Below, in pieces: positions 50,899 through 61,135 of a stretch of 64,000 bases of DNA. Each line of letters opens with the position of its first letter. Within the stretch, counting starts at the first letter, position 1. The position numbers were made by a program, and so were the translations under genes. The stretch is from Symbiodinium natans. Lineage: Eukaryota; Sar; Dinophyceae; Suessiales; Symbiodiniaceae. The stretch covers positions 246,868-310,867 of the forward strand of contig CAJNDS010001535.1 in the NCBI GenBank assembly GCA_905221605.1. The letters are read 5' to 3'. Below the pieces are notes generated by a model. It was not told the DNA's origin. It was given only the letters and a program-made list of their open reading frames with translations, and did not search any database.

Positions 50899-53117
50899 AA
50901 CTGCTGCCTCAGGGCCCCAACGCAGTTCGTGCCCCGTGGGCTCTGGATGGCTTTCCTGACAATGACTGGCGAGCCACCCTGGCTGTGCAGGAAAGCCAAT
51001 TGCTGCATGATCGAGCTCGCGAGCTTCTGTCGCGTGTTGCTGCTGCTGGTGGCTGCATTATGCTGGAGAACCCTCCTGGTTCCATGACCTTTCAGGACTC
51101 CAAGATGCAAGCGTGGATCAAAGCTGAAGCTCCCTTCTGTGCACAGGTTGCCGCTTGCATGCATGGCTCCGCCTTGCAAAAGCGTTGGGCCTTTGTGTCA
51201 AATCGCCCGGAGGTTGCCAAACTGGCATCTACCTGTGCCCATGGGCCGAAGGCGCATGAGAGCTTTCTTGGTAAGCGTTTGCCGGATGGGAGTTACAAGA
51301 GCCGTTTGACAGCTGAGTACCCTGCCTCGCTTGCTGATGCCATAGCAGACTTCATGGCTCCATTTGTCACATCGCAGGGGCGTTGCGTGCCCATTGCGGC
51401 ATGGCAAGGTCTCCTGCCTGAGAAAGTGCCTTGGCCACAGGGCTGCCTACGTGTGGAAGACGGGGGTGGCCTGCAGAGTTCCGCATTCTGGATGAGGCCG
51501 CTCGGCCGTGATCTCTTGCATGGTCTTCGCCTGGCTTGGACCCAGCGGCTCCTGTCGTCCGGTCTCGGGCGCGTTATACCTTCCAAGCTTGAGCTGGGCA
51601 CTGACCTCTGTCCTCTGGCAGATACTGAGGTCGAGCCGTTCTTGCAGGACTTGTGCTGCTTCTTGGGGGATTCTGGTTGGAGCCGCCAAGATCTCCTGCA
51701 GGTGTCTCCTGGCCAACCCTTTCGTCTCAACTTGTTGCAGGCACTCCTTGAGAAGATCCAGGATCCTGAAGCCTCCATGTGTGCGGATCTTCGGGCCGGG
51801 GTTCGGATTGGTGTCGGGTATGAGCTTGCACCGTCTCCTCACTGGCCGGTCAGGCAGAGCGACTCCCTGGAAGAAGATCTGCAGATTTGTCATGGTAGCT
51901 GGAAATCCGCCTCGGACCAGCCTACTCAAGTACTCAGTCTCCTGGAGGAAGAGCTTCGTGAAGGTTGGATCGTGGAGTATCCTTCAGTGGAGGCTGTGAA
52001 AGCTGCGTTTCCCAAAGTAGCTTTCGGGAAGCTGGGGTTGGTTCTTGCTGAAGGTCGATCTCCCCGCCTCGTAGTGGACTCGAGCATTAGTGGGGTTACT
52101 TCCTCTTGTGTCATCCCTAACCGCCTGCTCAATCCACGCATTTCAGATCTTCAGGCCTGTGCGCCGATTTCGCTTGCCTCGGAGGAGTGAATTGTTGTTT
52201 CTTTGGATGTGCGCAAAGCTCACCGGCAGGTCATGATTTCGCCATTGGACCAGGGACTCCTGTCCTTCACTTTTCAGGGTCGTGTCTTCGTGTCCAGAAC
52301 ACTTAACTTCGGTGCCAAAGCTTCCTCTTGGTGGTGGGGTCGTATTGCTGGAGCCTTGCTTCGTCTTTCACATAAGTTGGTGTGGGTTGCACATCTAATG
52401 TTTGCTTATGTGGACGACTACTTCGGCGTCTTTCGCGCTGACACTGCGCCTGTCTATGCAGGACTCTGGATATTGCTGTTCCTGGCTCTGCGAGTCCCGC
52501 TGTCCTGGTCCAAGGCATCCTGGGGTCCATGCGCGCGATGGATAGGCTGGGACATCGATCTCCGCAGTTGGACCGTGTCTCTGCCTCCGGAGAAACTTTC
52601 GAAGATCTTGGAGCCTCTTCGAGCGCTAGCTCGGCCAGGAGCTACACGCATAAAGGTCAAGGAGCTTGAATCGCTCATTGGCAGGCTGCTTTGGCTGACC
52701 AGTCTTTGGCACCTGTTGCGCCCCTTGCTGGCCCCCTTGTATAAGATCATGGCTCGCATACCTTCGTCTTGTGTGGCGGTTCAGCCCTCGCTTTGGCAGT
52801 CCATCTGCGCTCTGGTGGACGACGACTGTGTGCTCACGAGGGCTACGTCTCATGCGTCTTTTCCAGCTCGTGCACGCATTTCTCGTGTGGCGAATCGCCA
52901 AGTGTTGACGAAGACTGATCTTGTGGGGCACCCTTTCCTGAAAAGGCGTCTGTGGGTTGAAGTGCGCATGCCTGATCATCCTTTTCGCGAGATCAATGAT
53001 GATGCTCGCAAAGCAGCCGAGTCGTGCATGGCGTTGCTGGCAGACACTCCCTTCATCTTCAGTCTTCGCTCACCACCTGTGCTGCCCTTAGTTGCTGAGA
53101 TCTGGGGTGTGGTTTAG
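50899..53117 (+). pseudogene. Methyltransferase-like C-terminal part and reverse transcriptase of the YR element
   Basis: Frame about 50900-53117 with one stop, TGA 52188-52190. The first 200 codons continue the methyltransferase-like region (SPLKLLPQGPNAVRAPWALD, LENPPGSMTFQD). The motif IV neighbourhood falls at the frame break at 50880-50910 and seems damaged. RT: the finger region ELREGWIVEYPS to LVVDSSISG lies before the stop. After it come palm motif A LDVRKAHRQV, YVDD at about 52407-52418 (FAYVDDYFGVFR), and a WIGWDIDLRSW thumb-like segment. This RT type fits DIRS/Ngaro-like elements. The stop separates fingers from palm, so the copy is inactive unless the stop is read through. Confidence 0.8.
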
Positions 53118-53632
53118 GAGGTTACGTCACCTGGCCTTCGGGTGTTTCTAGGTGGTTCTCCTTGCACTGGTCTGCTTCTGTGGCGGCTGAACATCTGCCT
53201 CTCTTCTCTGCCCCTTTGCAGGCCCACATATCAGCCTTGGAGCTGCTGGCCCAGTTGCTTCTCCTGTGGTGCATCCACGATACGCTTCCCTCTTGCCGAG
53301 GACCACTTCGTGTTTGCCTGCGTTCTGACAACTCGGGAGCTGAAGCAGTCGCCGAGAAAGGACTCAGCTCTGTGCCAGCTCTTGCAGCTGTCCTCTCTTG
53401 CTTCATGTGCTTTCAACGCTGGTCCGGCCTTTGTGCTGACATTGAGCACATTCCTGGATATCGCAACGACCTTGCGGACGAGCTCAGTCGTCTCAAGGGA
53501 GGTCTTAGTCCGCTGCCACTTGCTGACCGCTGTCAGCCTCCTGTGGCTCACTTACTTCGACCTCAAGGCCGCGCTCTCTTGTTTCCCCCTGGCTCTCACT
53601 GGCCCGCTGCCTTCCGAAGCTTCGCAGACTAG
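53118..53632 (+). pseudogene. RNase H of the YR element, frameshifted from RT
   Basis: In the frame ending at 53632: YVTWPSG-type strand after a frame break near 53105, Glu in HISALELLAQL, Asp in CLRSDNSGAEAV and Asp in GYRNDLADELSR. The first catalytic Asp, expected just before the break, is not visible. The EHIPGYRNDLADELSR segment is characteristic of RNase H in DIRS-like elements. It removes the RNA strand during reverse transcription. Confidence 0.75.
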
Positions 53633-53747
53633 CAGTGCTTCTGCGTGAAAAAAGATGGAATATTGCGCGGTCCTGCTCTTCTGTACCTGTTTCTCGAATG
53701 GGATATTTGGGGTCGAATTCCCCTGCGGGTCGTGAAACGAGTACTTT

Positions 53748-54067
53748 TGGGAGTCTCGACCCTTTTATCCGATTTTGGTGTTATCGTGCTTTTCTGCTCT
53801 TCGGTTCTTGGCAGCTGGTAAGGTGCCACGTTGAATCGCTTTCGTGCAGAACGTTTTGAGCATGATCGCCAATCGTTTCTTTCGGGTGGTCTTGCGTTTT
53901 GTGATCCGCCATTTCATCGAGAAACAAAAGAGGGTACTGAATTGAGCATCTGCGATATTCCCCTTTTTTCAACATTGGATATTCTGATGAATGCGATATA
54001 TTCGCTGGAACATATCACTCAGAATTCTTTGGTAAGCTTGGACGCATACGGACTTAGAGATCTCAAA
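53748..54067 (+). repeat. Split direct repeat B1
   Basis: About 320 bp beginning TGGGAGTCTCGACCC and ending AGAGATCTCAAA, abutting A2. Confidence 0.95.
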
Positions 54068-54272
54068 CGGCTTGTGTTTCTAACGCGGCTGTTTGGGGTC
54101 TGAAGCCCGGAAGACATGCTTCAATATTTTTCTGCGAACTGATTTCCGAGTTTTCCTTGCTGAACCGTTTTCCTGTTTTAGGGAACGAAATTTTGCAAGC
54201 TCGGCATTTCGCTTTCATTTGAAGCTGTCAGCTGTTCAAGCTTACTTTCCGGTGTATCCGGTTTTGTGTCAC
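54068..54272 (+). repeat. Split direct repeat A2
   Basis: 205 bp, copy of A1. One difference was noticed (GGTTTTGTG versus GGCTTTGTG near the right end). Confidence 0.95.
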
Positions 54273-54311
54273 CCACCATCCATCCCCATGCACCAGCCAT
54301 GTAGGGGGTCG

Positions 54312-54631
54312 TGGGAGTCTCGACCCTTTTATCCGATTTTGGTGTTATCGTGCTTTTCTGCTCTTCGGTTCTTGGCAGCTGGTAAGTTGCCACGTTGAAT
54401 CGCTTTCGTGCAGAACGTTTTGAGCATGATCGCCAATCGTTTCTTTCGGGTGGTCTTGCGTTTTGTGATCCGCCATTTCATTGAGAAACAAAAGAGGGTA
54501 CTGAATTGAGCATCTGCGATATTCCCCTTTTTTCAACATTGGATATTCTGATGAATGCGATATATTCGCTGGAACATTTCACTCAGAATTCTTTGGTAAG
54601 CTTGGACGCATACGGACTTAGAGATCTCAAA
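54312..54631 (+). repeat. Split direct repeat B2
   Basis: Copy of B1 and right end of the element. Differences noticed: GGTAAGTTGCC, CATTGAGAA and CATTTCACTC. Confidence 0.95.
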
Positions 54632-55970
54632 CTATGGGATCTGAATACAATGATGATGAATCTTCCGGATTTGCCGGAGGACCACCGTGGAATCTCTGCT
54701 CGAGTTCCTTATGGGAGTGTGACCAATCCGGAACCCCGTGGGCCTGCGTGGTGCGACGAACCAGGACGTCGGTATCATCGCCTTGTCCACACTGGGATGA
54801 TGGCCACGGTGGGCACGGCCGAAGTCGGAATGATGACCGATGTGTGCGAGGCCGAGGCCGTGAAGTTTTTCTCCGATGTTTGTATTGGGGTCAACCTCCG
54901 TCGATTGAGTCGGCAGTGATTGTCGATACTCTCAATCGGCAGAACGATATGCCGGCGATTGGATATCTGAAGGATCTTTTGGCTGGATGCACTGCGTATG
55001 CTCAGCTTGGAAAAGAGGGATGGGATTGTTACTCGCGCTACAACGAGGAGCACGAGTTTCGAACCTGGCCCCTGCGCCCCAGAGGAATGGCTGCGTGGCG
55101 CGAGAAGCAGATTATCCACACGATCACCCAATTGAGCCAGGAGAGGCGCCGAAGGCGCATGGAGACCTACGAAAAGAATTGGAGAAAATGGGAGCAACGC
55201 CAAATGGGCGACGAGGATGGGCGTCGAGAGCATCTTGGGATGGTGGCAGAGGATCCTCTTATGCAGCTACCCATTCCGCCACCTCCAAGTTCGACCGCCA
55301 GGTCGTCGAGTTCCACGGCTGGATCGTCTTTTGGGCCGGCAAACACCAAGCCGGCGGTAAAGTCGAAGCCCCGGCCGTCGGTGATCTTAAGTCCAGAAGG
55401 AGCAATTCCAGGACTTGCGCCGCCCACAAAGAAAAGAACAGCGGACCAGGCCGGAGTGACTTCGGGACCGCCACTCAAGGCAACGCCGGAGCCGCCAACA
55501 AAGGCCATGCCGGCTTCCCCGTTGGTGGTAAAAGCAATGCCCTCTCCGATGACTCCTCCTGGTGCTTTTGGTCCTGGGTCAATGGCTATGGGCTCAGGCA
55601 CAGTGGCTGGCACTCCGGCCCCAATGACACCGCCGGAAGCCAGGGCCTTGATGAATGTGGCCCGCGAGAAGGCCGAGTCCCGAATTCGGGAGCTCCAAGG
55701 CCCCTTACAGGTGCCACCGCCACCGCCTCCGTCGCCACCAGAATCGCCAAAGTTTACCTCACCGCCACCGCCTCCGTCGCCCCCAGGATCGCCAAAGTTG
55801 AGTGGAGCTACAACTTCGGTTTCCACCGTCCCCTCCAGCTTTTACGATGGGACCGCCGAGCGGCGTGTACGATTACGGCCACCCGCAGTGGATGCCTCCT
55901 CCACCCCCAATTCCGGATGCTCAGCCAATGCAAGAAGAAGAAGAAATTGTAGAGTCAGAATTCGGCGGAT
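54632..55970 (+). pseudogene. Extra ORF of the truncated copia, C-terminal part
   Basis: The frame continuing the N-terminal part runs 54632-54919 (LWDLNTMMMNLPDLPEDHRG, VCEAEAVKFFSDVCIGVNLR). The protein-like frame then shifts near 54910 and continues: DTLNRQNDMPAIGYLKDLLA, YNEEHEFRTWPLRPRGMAAW, a basic coiled segment RRRRRMETYEKNWRKWEQRQ, and long Pro-rich stretches with PLVVKAMPSPM and PPPPPPSPP. It ends around 55970, where the second TGGTAGG spacer begins. No domain recognised. Overall plan resembles the extra ORF of the other copia. Confidence 0.5.
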
Positions 55971-55984
55971 CCGAAGCAACAGAA

Positions 55985-56530
55985 GTAGATGGCTGGTAGA
56001 AAGATCCAGCTTTGTGGGGGCTTTGGAATGGTTGGTAGAGAAAGCCAGCTTTTTGTGGGCTATGGAGCCATTGAAAAATTCATGGCAAACGGCGCCACCG
56101 ACCTTGAGGCTTGTTGTGCACCCTGAGAAACAGTGTGTGTGCTTGGTAGGTCTGTTGTGCATGGTAGGATTAGGAGTGCTGTGCGGCATGGTAGGTCTGC
56201 TGTGGTGCAAGCATCCCCAAAAGCCCATCAACAAGAAAACCCCCCGAGTGCCTAAAACATGGTGGCTGATTTGCATCCTGAGGTCGTTCGTCTGTACCTT
56301 TTGTCCGCTGAGGCCGAAGGTGAAGCGGAAGTGGAGGGCGTGCACGAGAGCCCTAAACCCAAATGCCTTAAAAGCCCGAAGTAGGAGAGACTTGGCATGC
56401 AGTCGATGTCGGACTCAGGTGCTTGCAGAGGTGTTTCCTGAACCCAAAAAGTAGGACTGTAAAGTGCCTGAATGCGGTTGTGAGTGTGGGAAGCACAGTG
56501 TGTCGCTGCATGTGTTGCTTGGTAGGCATG
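55985..56530 (+). repeat. Spacer with reiterated TGGTAGG motif (right)
   Basis: TGGTAG[A/G] motifs at about 55987, 56030, 56136, 56161, 56189 and 56519 in T/G-rich sequence, mirroring the left spacer at 42860-43095. Confidence 0.75.
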
Positions 56531-56689
56531 TTGGTGTGTGGCCCGTTGCGCTTGTTTGGATGCTTGAAAGAGCTTGTGAAGCTCAAGCTGATGGGAGCGT
56601 TAAAGTGGCTCCTGAGGATGCTTATTCGAAACTTGTTGTCTTTGGAGCGTTGGTTGAGTAGGCCGTGTGTTCAAAATCCACAAATGATG

Positions 56690-58421
56690 AGAAAAACCGG
56701 GCATCAAGTGATGATGTTAAGAGGACTCAAGAAAGAAGGAGTGCCTCCTCATGAACCCGGTGAACCTGATGTGGATCTTGACAGTCCTTCTCTTGCTCCT
56801 TCCCCTTTGGAAGAAGAAGCTCGACCACCCCCAAAGAAACTTCGAAAAGATCCTGAAAGAGATGACCGTGAATCGGAGCCTGAATTGATTCCGGAAATCC
56901 CGACAGTTGACCCTGAAGAAGAACCCGAAGCACCCGTTACTTTGACCGCAAAGAGGTTGAGTGAGCACCGTGCAAGAGGGCATCAGCCGTATTTGAAATC
57001 TTGTGATGTGTGCCAGAGTGCGCGTGGACGTCTTCCTGCGAGACGCAGGGGTATGAAGTTCCACGCTGGGCCTGGTGAACCAGGTTGATTTCGGTTTCTT
57101 CGGGAGACATATCCGCTTCATGTTGGCGGTACATGTCATCTCGGGGTATGTGGGTTTGGTTGTCCTTGGTCCAGAGGAGCCTGTTCCGAGCCACGCGGTA
57201 AACCGCATGATCTCCGAGATGGGGATAAATGGCCTCGACATAGTGGTGCATGGAGATCAGGAGAACCTTTTAGAAAAGGTCTTCAAGGACGCAGCAAAAC
57301 TGCGTACCTTTGTAGGAAGATCCTTGCACTGGGTCCCGTTTGCGGTTGGAAGACCACAATCAAAGGGAATCGTCGAGAGGAACATTGGCTTGATCAAAGA
57401 AGCGTTTTGGTCAGTGTGGTTGGGTCTTGAAGAAAGAGTTGGGGAAAAGTTGGCTTTAGGTGGAGACCTGTTTGCGGAAGCATTGCGATATGCTGTCCGA
57501 ATGCACAATTTGTTCCACTGTTCTAAGGCCTTGAGTACCCCACTGGAGCGATTGAGAGGCGCTACGGTGCAGCCAGTGAAGACGTGCGAGTTTGGTGTTG
57601 TTGGTTTTGGAAAACCTCAACGGAATTTTCCCGAGCATCGTGGAAAACGGCTGGTACGCTGTATCTACGTGGGCCCCAATGGTGCCAATGGATCGGGAGT
57701 GCGTGCGTTTGTGCCGTTGAGCAATCTGGCCCCGCGTCTTGAGTTGTTCAGTGCTTTTCGACCTAAAGAACCACTGGAAATTGATGTTCCTGTCCTGAAA
57801 GTCTTGTGTGGGAACAGAGAGGACCCAGAGAGGCCCATTCTCTTTGAAGTTGAACCAGATGAGCCCCGCCAAGAAATGGACGGAGAGCCTGTGGAATTTC
57901 CCCCAGGAAGCATCGAATTCCCAAGGACCCCGCAAGAGGATTCTGGACCGATGCCGTTAGGAAACCCCGACGAAGAAGAACTCCCCTATGAGCCCACAGA
58001 TGATGAACATGGCCCACCGGTTCCGTTGCCAGAAGGGATGGAGTTGGATTGGCCACAGGGTCTTGTTCCGCCAGAAGCTGGTGGAAACAACATGGATGTT
58101 GAAGACCCAGACACCATGGATGTGGATCTGGTTGAGGGAGATGAGTTACTTATCCGTGGAATTCAATGGCTTGAAGAGTTTGGCTTGCGTCTCCTGTTTG
58201 AAGGCCCCGACCTCAGAGTGAGGACCACGAAACCACCGCCATGTGAAATTGAAGCGTGGTTAAGGACAGTCTTTTGTGGGAAGGCGCAGCACGGAGTCAC
58301 TGCCCGTTCAGCTGACAAGGCTGGCACGACTCTTCCGAAATATGAGAAAGTTCTCAAGGCCCCCATTCAGGCACTTCTCAAACCTTCGTTGATTCCCCTA
58401 AGTCAACGCAATTTAGCTTGA
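56690..58421 (+). pseudogene. Copia integrase, frameshifted, RT missing
   Basis: The first frame ends at 57088 and carries an acidic/Pro linker and the zinc finger HRARGHQPYLKSCDVCQSAR. The second frame (about 57075-58421) has the catalytic core: Asp in QVDFGFFGRH, Asp in VVHGDQENLL, and Glu in GRPQSKGIVERNIGLIKEAF. The integrase C-terminal region (RLVRCIYVGPNGANG) follows, then a Pro/Asp/Glu-rich linker ending PLSQRNLA. The shift lies at about 57075-57085, just before the first catalytic Asp. No RT follows. Confidence 0.85.
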
Positions 58422-58840
58422 CTTGAAATACAGTCCATCCACTTTCACATCTGTCTGCACTGGTCACGCCACTCCACCCGTGGGGCAAACTTGGTGAACT
58501 GAGCACACGACTCGACTGCGTGTCCGGTGCAAGTGAGCAGAAATCTTACAAACCCCACCGTACATCGTGCCCATGTTATGCGTCCCAAACTATTTTCAGG
58601 ATTTTCTCTTTTAAAGGCAGAACAACGAACCCCCTTGAATGTTCAAAGCCGGGTCTCAAAATAGGTTTGCGTATGTGGACCCGGAATAGCCGGGGGAGGC
58701 TTGAAGCTGAGAAAGCGGCACTGGATGCGACAATGGCTGGCTGCTTGATCACTCAGGCAAGATGGGCGTGTTGGCGCCACGAACTCGAGCGAATCCCTGT
58801 CCAAGGAACAGCGCCGCAACCAACTGCCTGTGATGAAGTT
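58422..58840. other. Intergenic, no gene recognised
   Basis: Unique sequence with short ORFs only. It ends in a CCCTAAA-type tract at 58845-58885. Confidence 0.6.
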
Positions 58841-58844
58841 GTTA

Positions 58845-58885
58845 CCCTAAAACCTAAACCCTAAGCCCTAAACCCGAAACCCTAG
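58845..58885 (-). repeat. Short CCCTAAA tract
   Basis: Five degenerate heptamers (CCCTAAAACC, CCCTAAG, CCCGAAA). Counterpart of the G-rich tract at 59966-59985, so the J-domain fragment lies between a C-rich and a G-rich tract. Confidence 0.8.
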
Positions 58886-59075
58886 CCAGAACCAAGCAGC
58901 CCCTGTGATAGTGGTGTTGTCGGGAAGTATACGGCGCTCCCAAATTTCGATGTCTGACATTAGCATGACTGGGTTGCGCCACAGCGCCACCGGGCCGGTC
59001 ATGCAGCGGCCTTCACAGATAACGTGGCAGTGCAGTGCTGCGGCTATGGCTTGCCCATATATTCTACAAATTGCT

Positions 59076-59168
59076 TGAGAACCCCAAAAATATACAAGAA
59101 TATTCTTCCTCCTTAAGAGCAAAATAGGGACTATTAGTTTTTTATTAGTTTGGGGTTCTTAAGCAAAT
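59076..59168. mobile_element. MITE-like palindromic element
   Basis: Inverted ends AATTGCTTGAGAACCCCAAA and TTTGGGGTTCTTAAGCAAAT enclose an AT-rich interior. No ORF. Not obviously one of the three families of the first 20 kb. Confidence 0.65.
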
Positions 59169-59357
59169 AGTAGGATATCTGGCAGAGCAAAGCAGGCACT
59201 ACCTACGCCACGAAGACGCAATTGTTTTGCATGGACCCCAAAGCCTTCGTCGACGGGCATGTGGGTGGACCGTGGGGCTGCCGGTGAAGAGGCAGTGCAT
59301 GAGGCAGTGGTGGAAGGCTCTCGGTTTATATGTCTGTCTGTGATGGTTTGTGAGTAA

Positions 59358-59381
59358 GTGTGTGTGTGTGTGTGTGTGTGC
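59358..59381. repeat. (GT)n microsatellite
   Basis: About twelve GT units. Confidence 0.95.
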
Positions 59382-59405
59382 ATAAAAACAACACCAGATC
59401 CGTGA

Positions 59406-59940
59406 ATTGAGCATGAGAGGCGCCCATCGTTCGACAACCCCGACGTGTCCAATAACCAGATCCCCGACTTGGACTCGCTTTTGCACTCCGATGATGAGGA
59501 GGCGCCAGCTGCGCCCTCGGAGGCCGGAACCTCTTCTGTGGACCTGACCGCCCACGAGGCTGTCCAGGCTGCCTGCCAAGCCTTCGGCACCTCCATTGAA
59601 ATCATCTGGAAAGCCGATCCTGATGAATGGCAAAAACTCATCCAGAAGCTATACCGGAAACTTGCACTCGTTGTCCATCCGGACCGGAATCCGGCTGAGG
59701 AGGCCGCAGTACCGGGCTCATGGGTACGACGCGGGAGCTGCAAAGCGCAAGGCGGATTGCGACCGGAAGCTCCAGATGGGGCAAGACAAGGTCACAGAGC
59801 GCTTGGAGAAATTAAAGAGGAAGCGGGATGAGGAAGAGGCTCAAATCCGGCTGGACCAATACTGGCTGAGGCGCTCCACAAAGCGGAGCTCCAAGTCATC
59901 GAGAAGTGGGAAAAGGAGACCGGAATGACAGCGACTTCTG
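59406..59940 (+). pseudogene. DnaJ/J-domain protein fragment, frameshifted
   Basis: The frame opens at 59406 without an ATG. The first part is acidic (LDSLLHSDDEEAPAAPSEAG), followed by a J-domain centre: helix II WQKLIQKLYRKLALVV, the invariant HPD (VHPDRNP, about 59676), then the start of helix III. At about 59700-59720 the protein-like frame shifts to AAKRKADCDRKLQMGQDKVT and ERLEKLKRKRDEEEAQ, and shifts again near 59860 to LAEALHKAELQVIEKWEKET. J-domains stimulate Hsp70 ATPase. Missing start and two shifts suggest a pseudogene or unrecognised introns. It lies between a C-rich and a G-rich telomere-like tract. Confidence 0.65.
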
Positions 59941-59965
59941 CAAGTTCCCAAAGCATCCAGGCCTC

Positions 59966-59985
59966 TGGGTTTAGGGTTTAGGGGC
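59966..59985 (+). repeat. Short TTTAGGG tract
   Basis: GGGTTTAGGGTTTAGGGG directly after the J-domain fragment. Confidence 0.85.
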
Positions 59986-60149
59986 GACTGCGGAGTGCGA
60001 AAGGGAAACCGGCATGAGAGCTGGTTCTTGACATGTCTAGGCTTCTTGCTCACAGGACCGTGGTCCGCGAGCAGCTCGAGGAGTGGGTTCCAGTGCTAGT
60101 ACGGTTGGTTCTTGGTTCTTGGCCCTGATTTGTGCGCTTGAATTATACC

Positions 60150-61135
60150 TTCGTTGATTCCAAAAAGCTTAATTCACATCATTTGCTCCACTCAGCAATT
60201 GCTCAGCTGCTCGAGCGAGTGCTCGAGATCGTGGATTGCTATTAAGTGTAATACGATTCCTGTCAGTTTTGCTTGAGTTCCTATTAAAACAATTTGATTC
60301 ATAGGGTTCGTATGAATTCAATAGGAATCCTATTTACATCAATAAATAGGAACCCCATGAAAATGAATGAGCACCTTGTTGAAATTAATACGAATCTTTT
60401 TTTCAAACGTAATAAGAATCCTAGTTCAATTCATAGGAATCTGGTTTGAATATGTAGAAGCTTCCTGTTAAAAATTTCTTGGAATCCTGAATTTAGAGGA
60501 ATCATGGGAAGCCTATTGAAATGAATAGGAACCCTTTTGAACTCATATAGGAATGCTATTACAATGAATAGGAACCCTACAAAATTTTCTATGAAAAGTT
60601 TTAAGAGTAACAGGAATCTGTTTAAAATGAAGATGAGTCCTATAAAGATTAGGAGGAACCAATAGAAGTCGATAAAAAGGTAACGTGAGCCCTTTGAAGC
60701 AATAAGAGTCGTACTGTTTGAATGATTATGAACCCTATTGAAATTTTTAAGTAATAGGATTGCTATTAATAGTACTAAGAATTACAATAAAAGTACTTGG
60801 AGTCTAATTGAAATGTAGATTCAAAAAATATAGGAACACTGTTGAATCTAATAGGATTCAATCCTATTAACATGAATGAGAAACCCTGTTAAAATGAATA
60901 CGAAGCCGAGTACCTGTTCAAATGAATAGGAAGCTTATCAAAGCAAAAAGAACCCAATTAAAAAACTGAATAAGAAGCCTATTCAAATTCATAGGGATAT
61001 GTTTAAACTTTGTTATGAAGCTTAGTAAAATTCTTAGGCTTTCTGTTACAATTATTGGGAATAAGGATGCGATTCACATTACTAAGAATCCTATTCAAAC
61101 TACTTGAATCTGATTAAAATGAATAGGAATCAAAA
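60150..61135. repeat. AT-rich field of degenerate AATAGGAA(N)CCTATT repeats
   Basis: About 1 kb, strikingly A/T-rich against its surroundings. Units of about 20-30 bp such as GAATAGGAACCCTATTGAAA recur in many variants, and both the motif and its complement occur. No ORF of note. It switches sharply into GC-rich satellite at about 61150. Confidence 0.85.

Larger units (their letters stand above)
43489..54631 (+). mobile_element. Tyrosine-recombinase retrotransposon with split direct repeats
   Basis: 11.1 kb. A1 (43489-43693) is repeated as A2 (54068-54272), 205 bp with one difference seen. B1 (53748-54067) is repeated as B2 (54312-54631), about 320 bp with three or four differences seen. B1 abuts A2 directly, and A2 is separated from B2 by 39 bp. 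This A1-internal-B1A2B2 layout is the split-direct-repeat structure of PAT/Ngaro/VIPER-type YR retroelements, which integrate through a circle without target duplication; none is seen. Internal coding order: two accessory ORFs, tyrosine recombinase, hairpin array, CCCH Gag-like, 2OG-Fe dioxygenase-like, methyltransferase-like, RT, RNase H. Several frames are broken. Confidence 0.9.
41067..58421 (+). mobile_element. Truncated Ty1/copia element carrying a nested YR retroelement
   Basis: Plus-strand copia copy with Gag-PR at 41078-42850, an extra ORF, and integrase to 58421. No LTRs, RT or RNase H were found. The left end abuts an A11 run at 41067-41077 and the right end stops where RT should begin. 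It is split by the tyrosine-recombinase element at 43489-54631. Gag is clearly homologous to the copia at 24.8-35.0 kb (for example ASRSARLYYYLQQSLQKFDR versus AARSAKLFYYLTQALAKWER) but is a different lineage. Confidence 0.85.
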
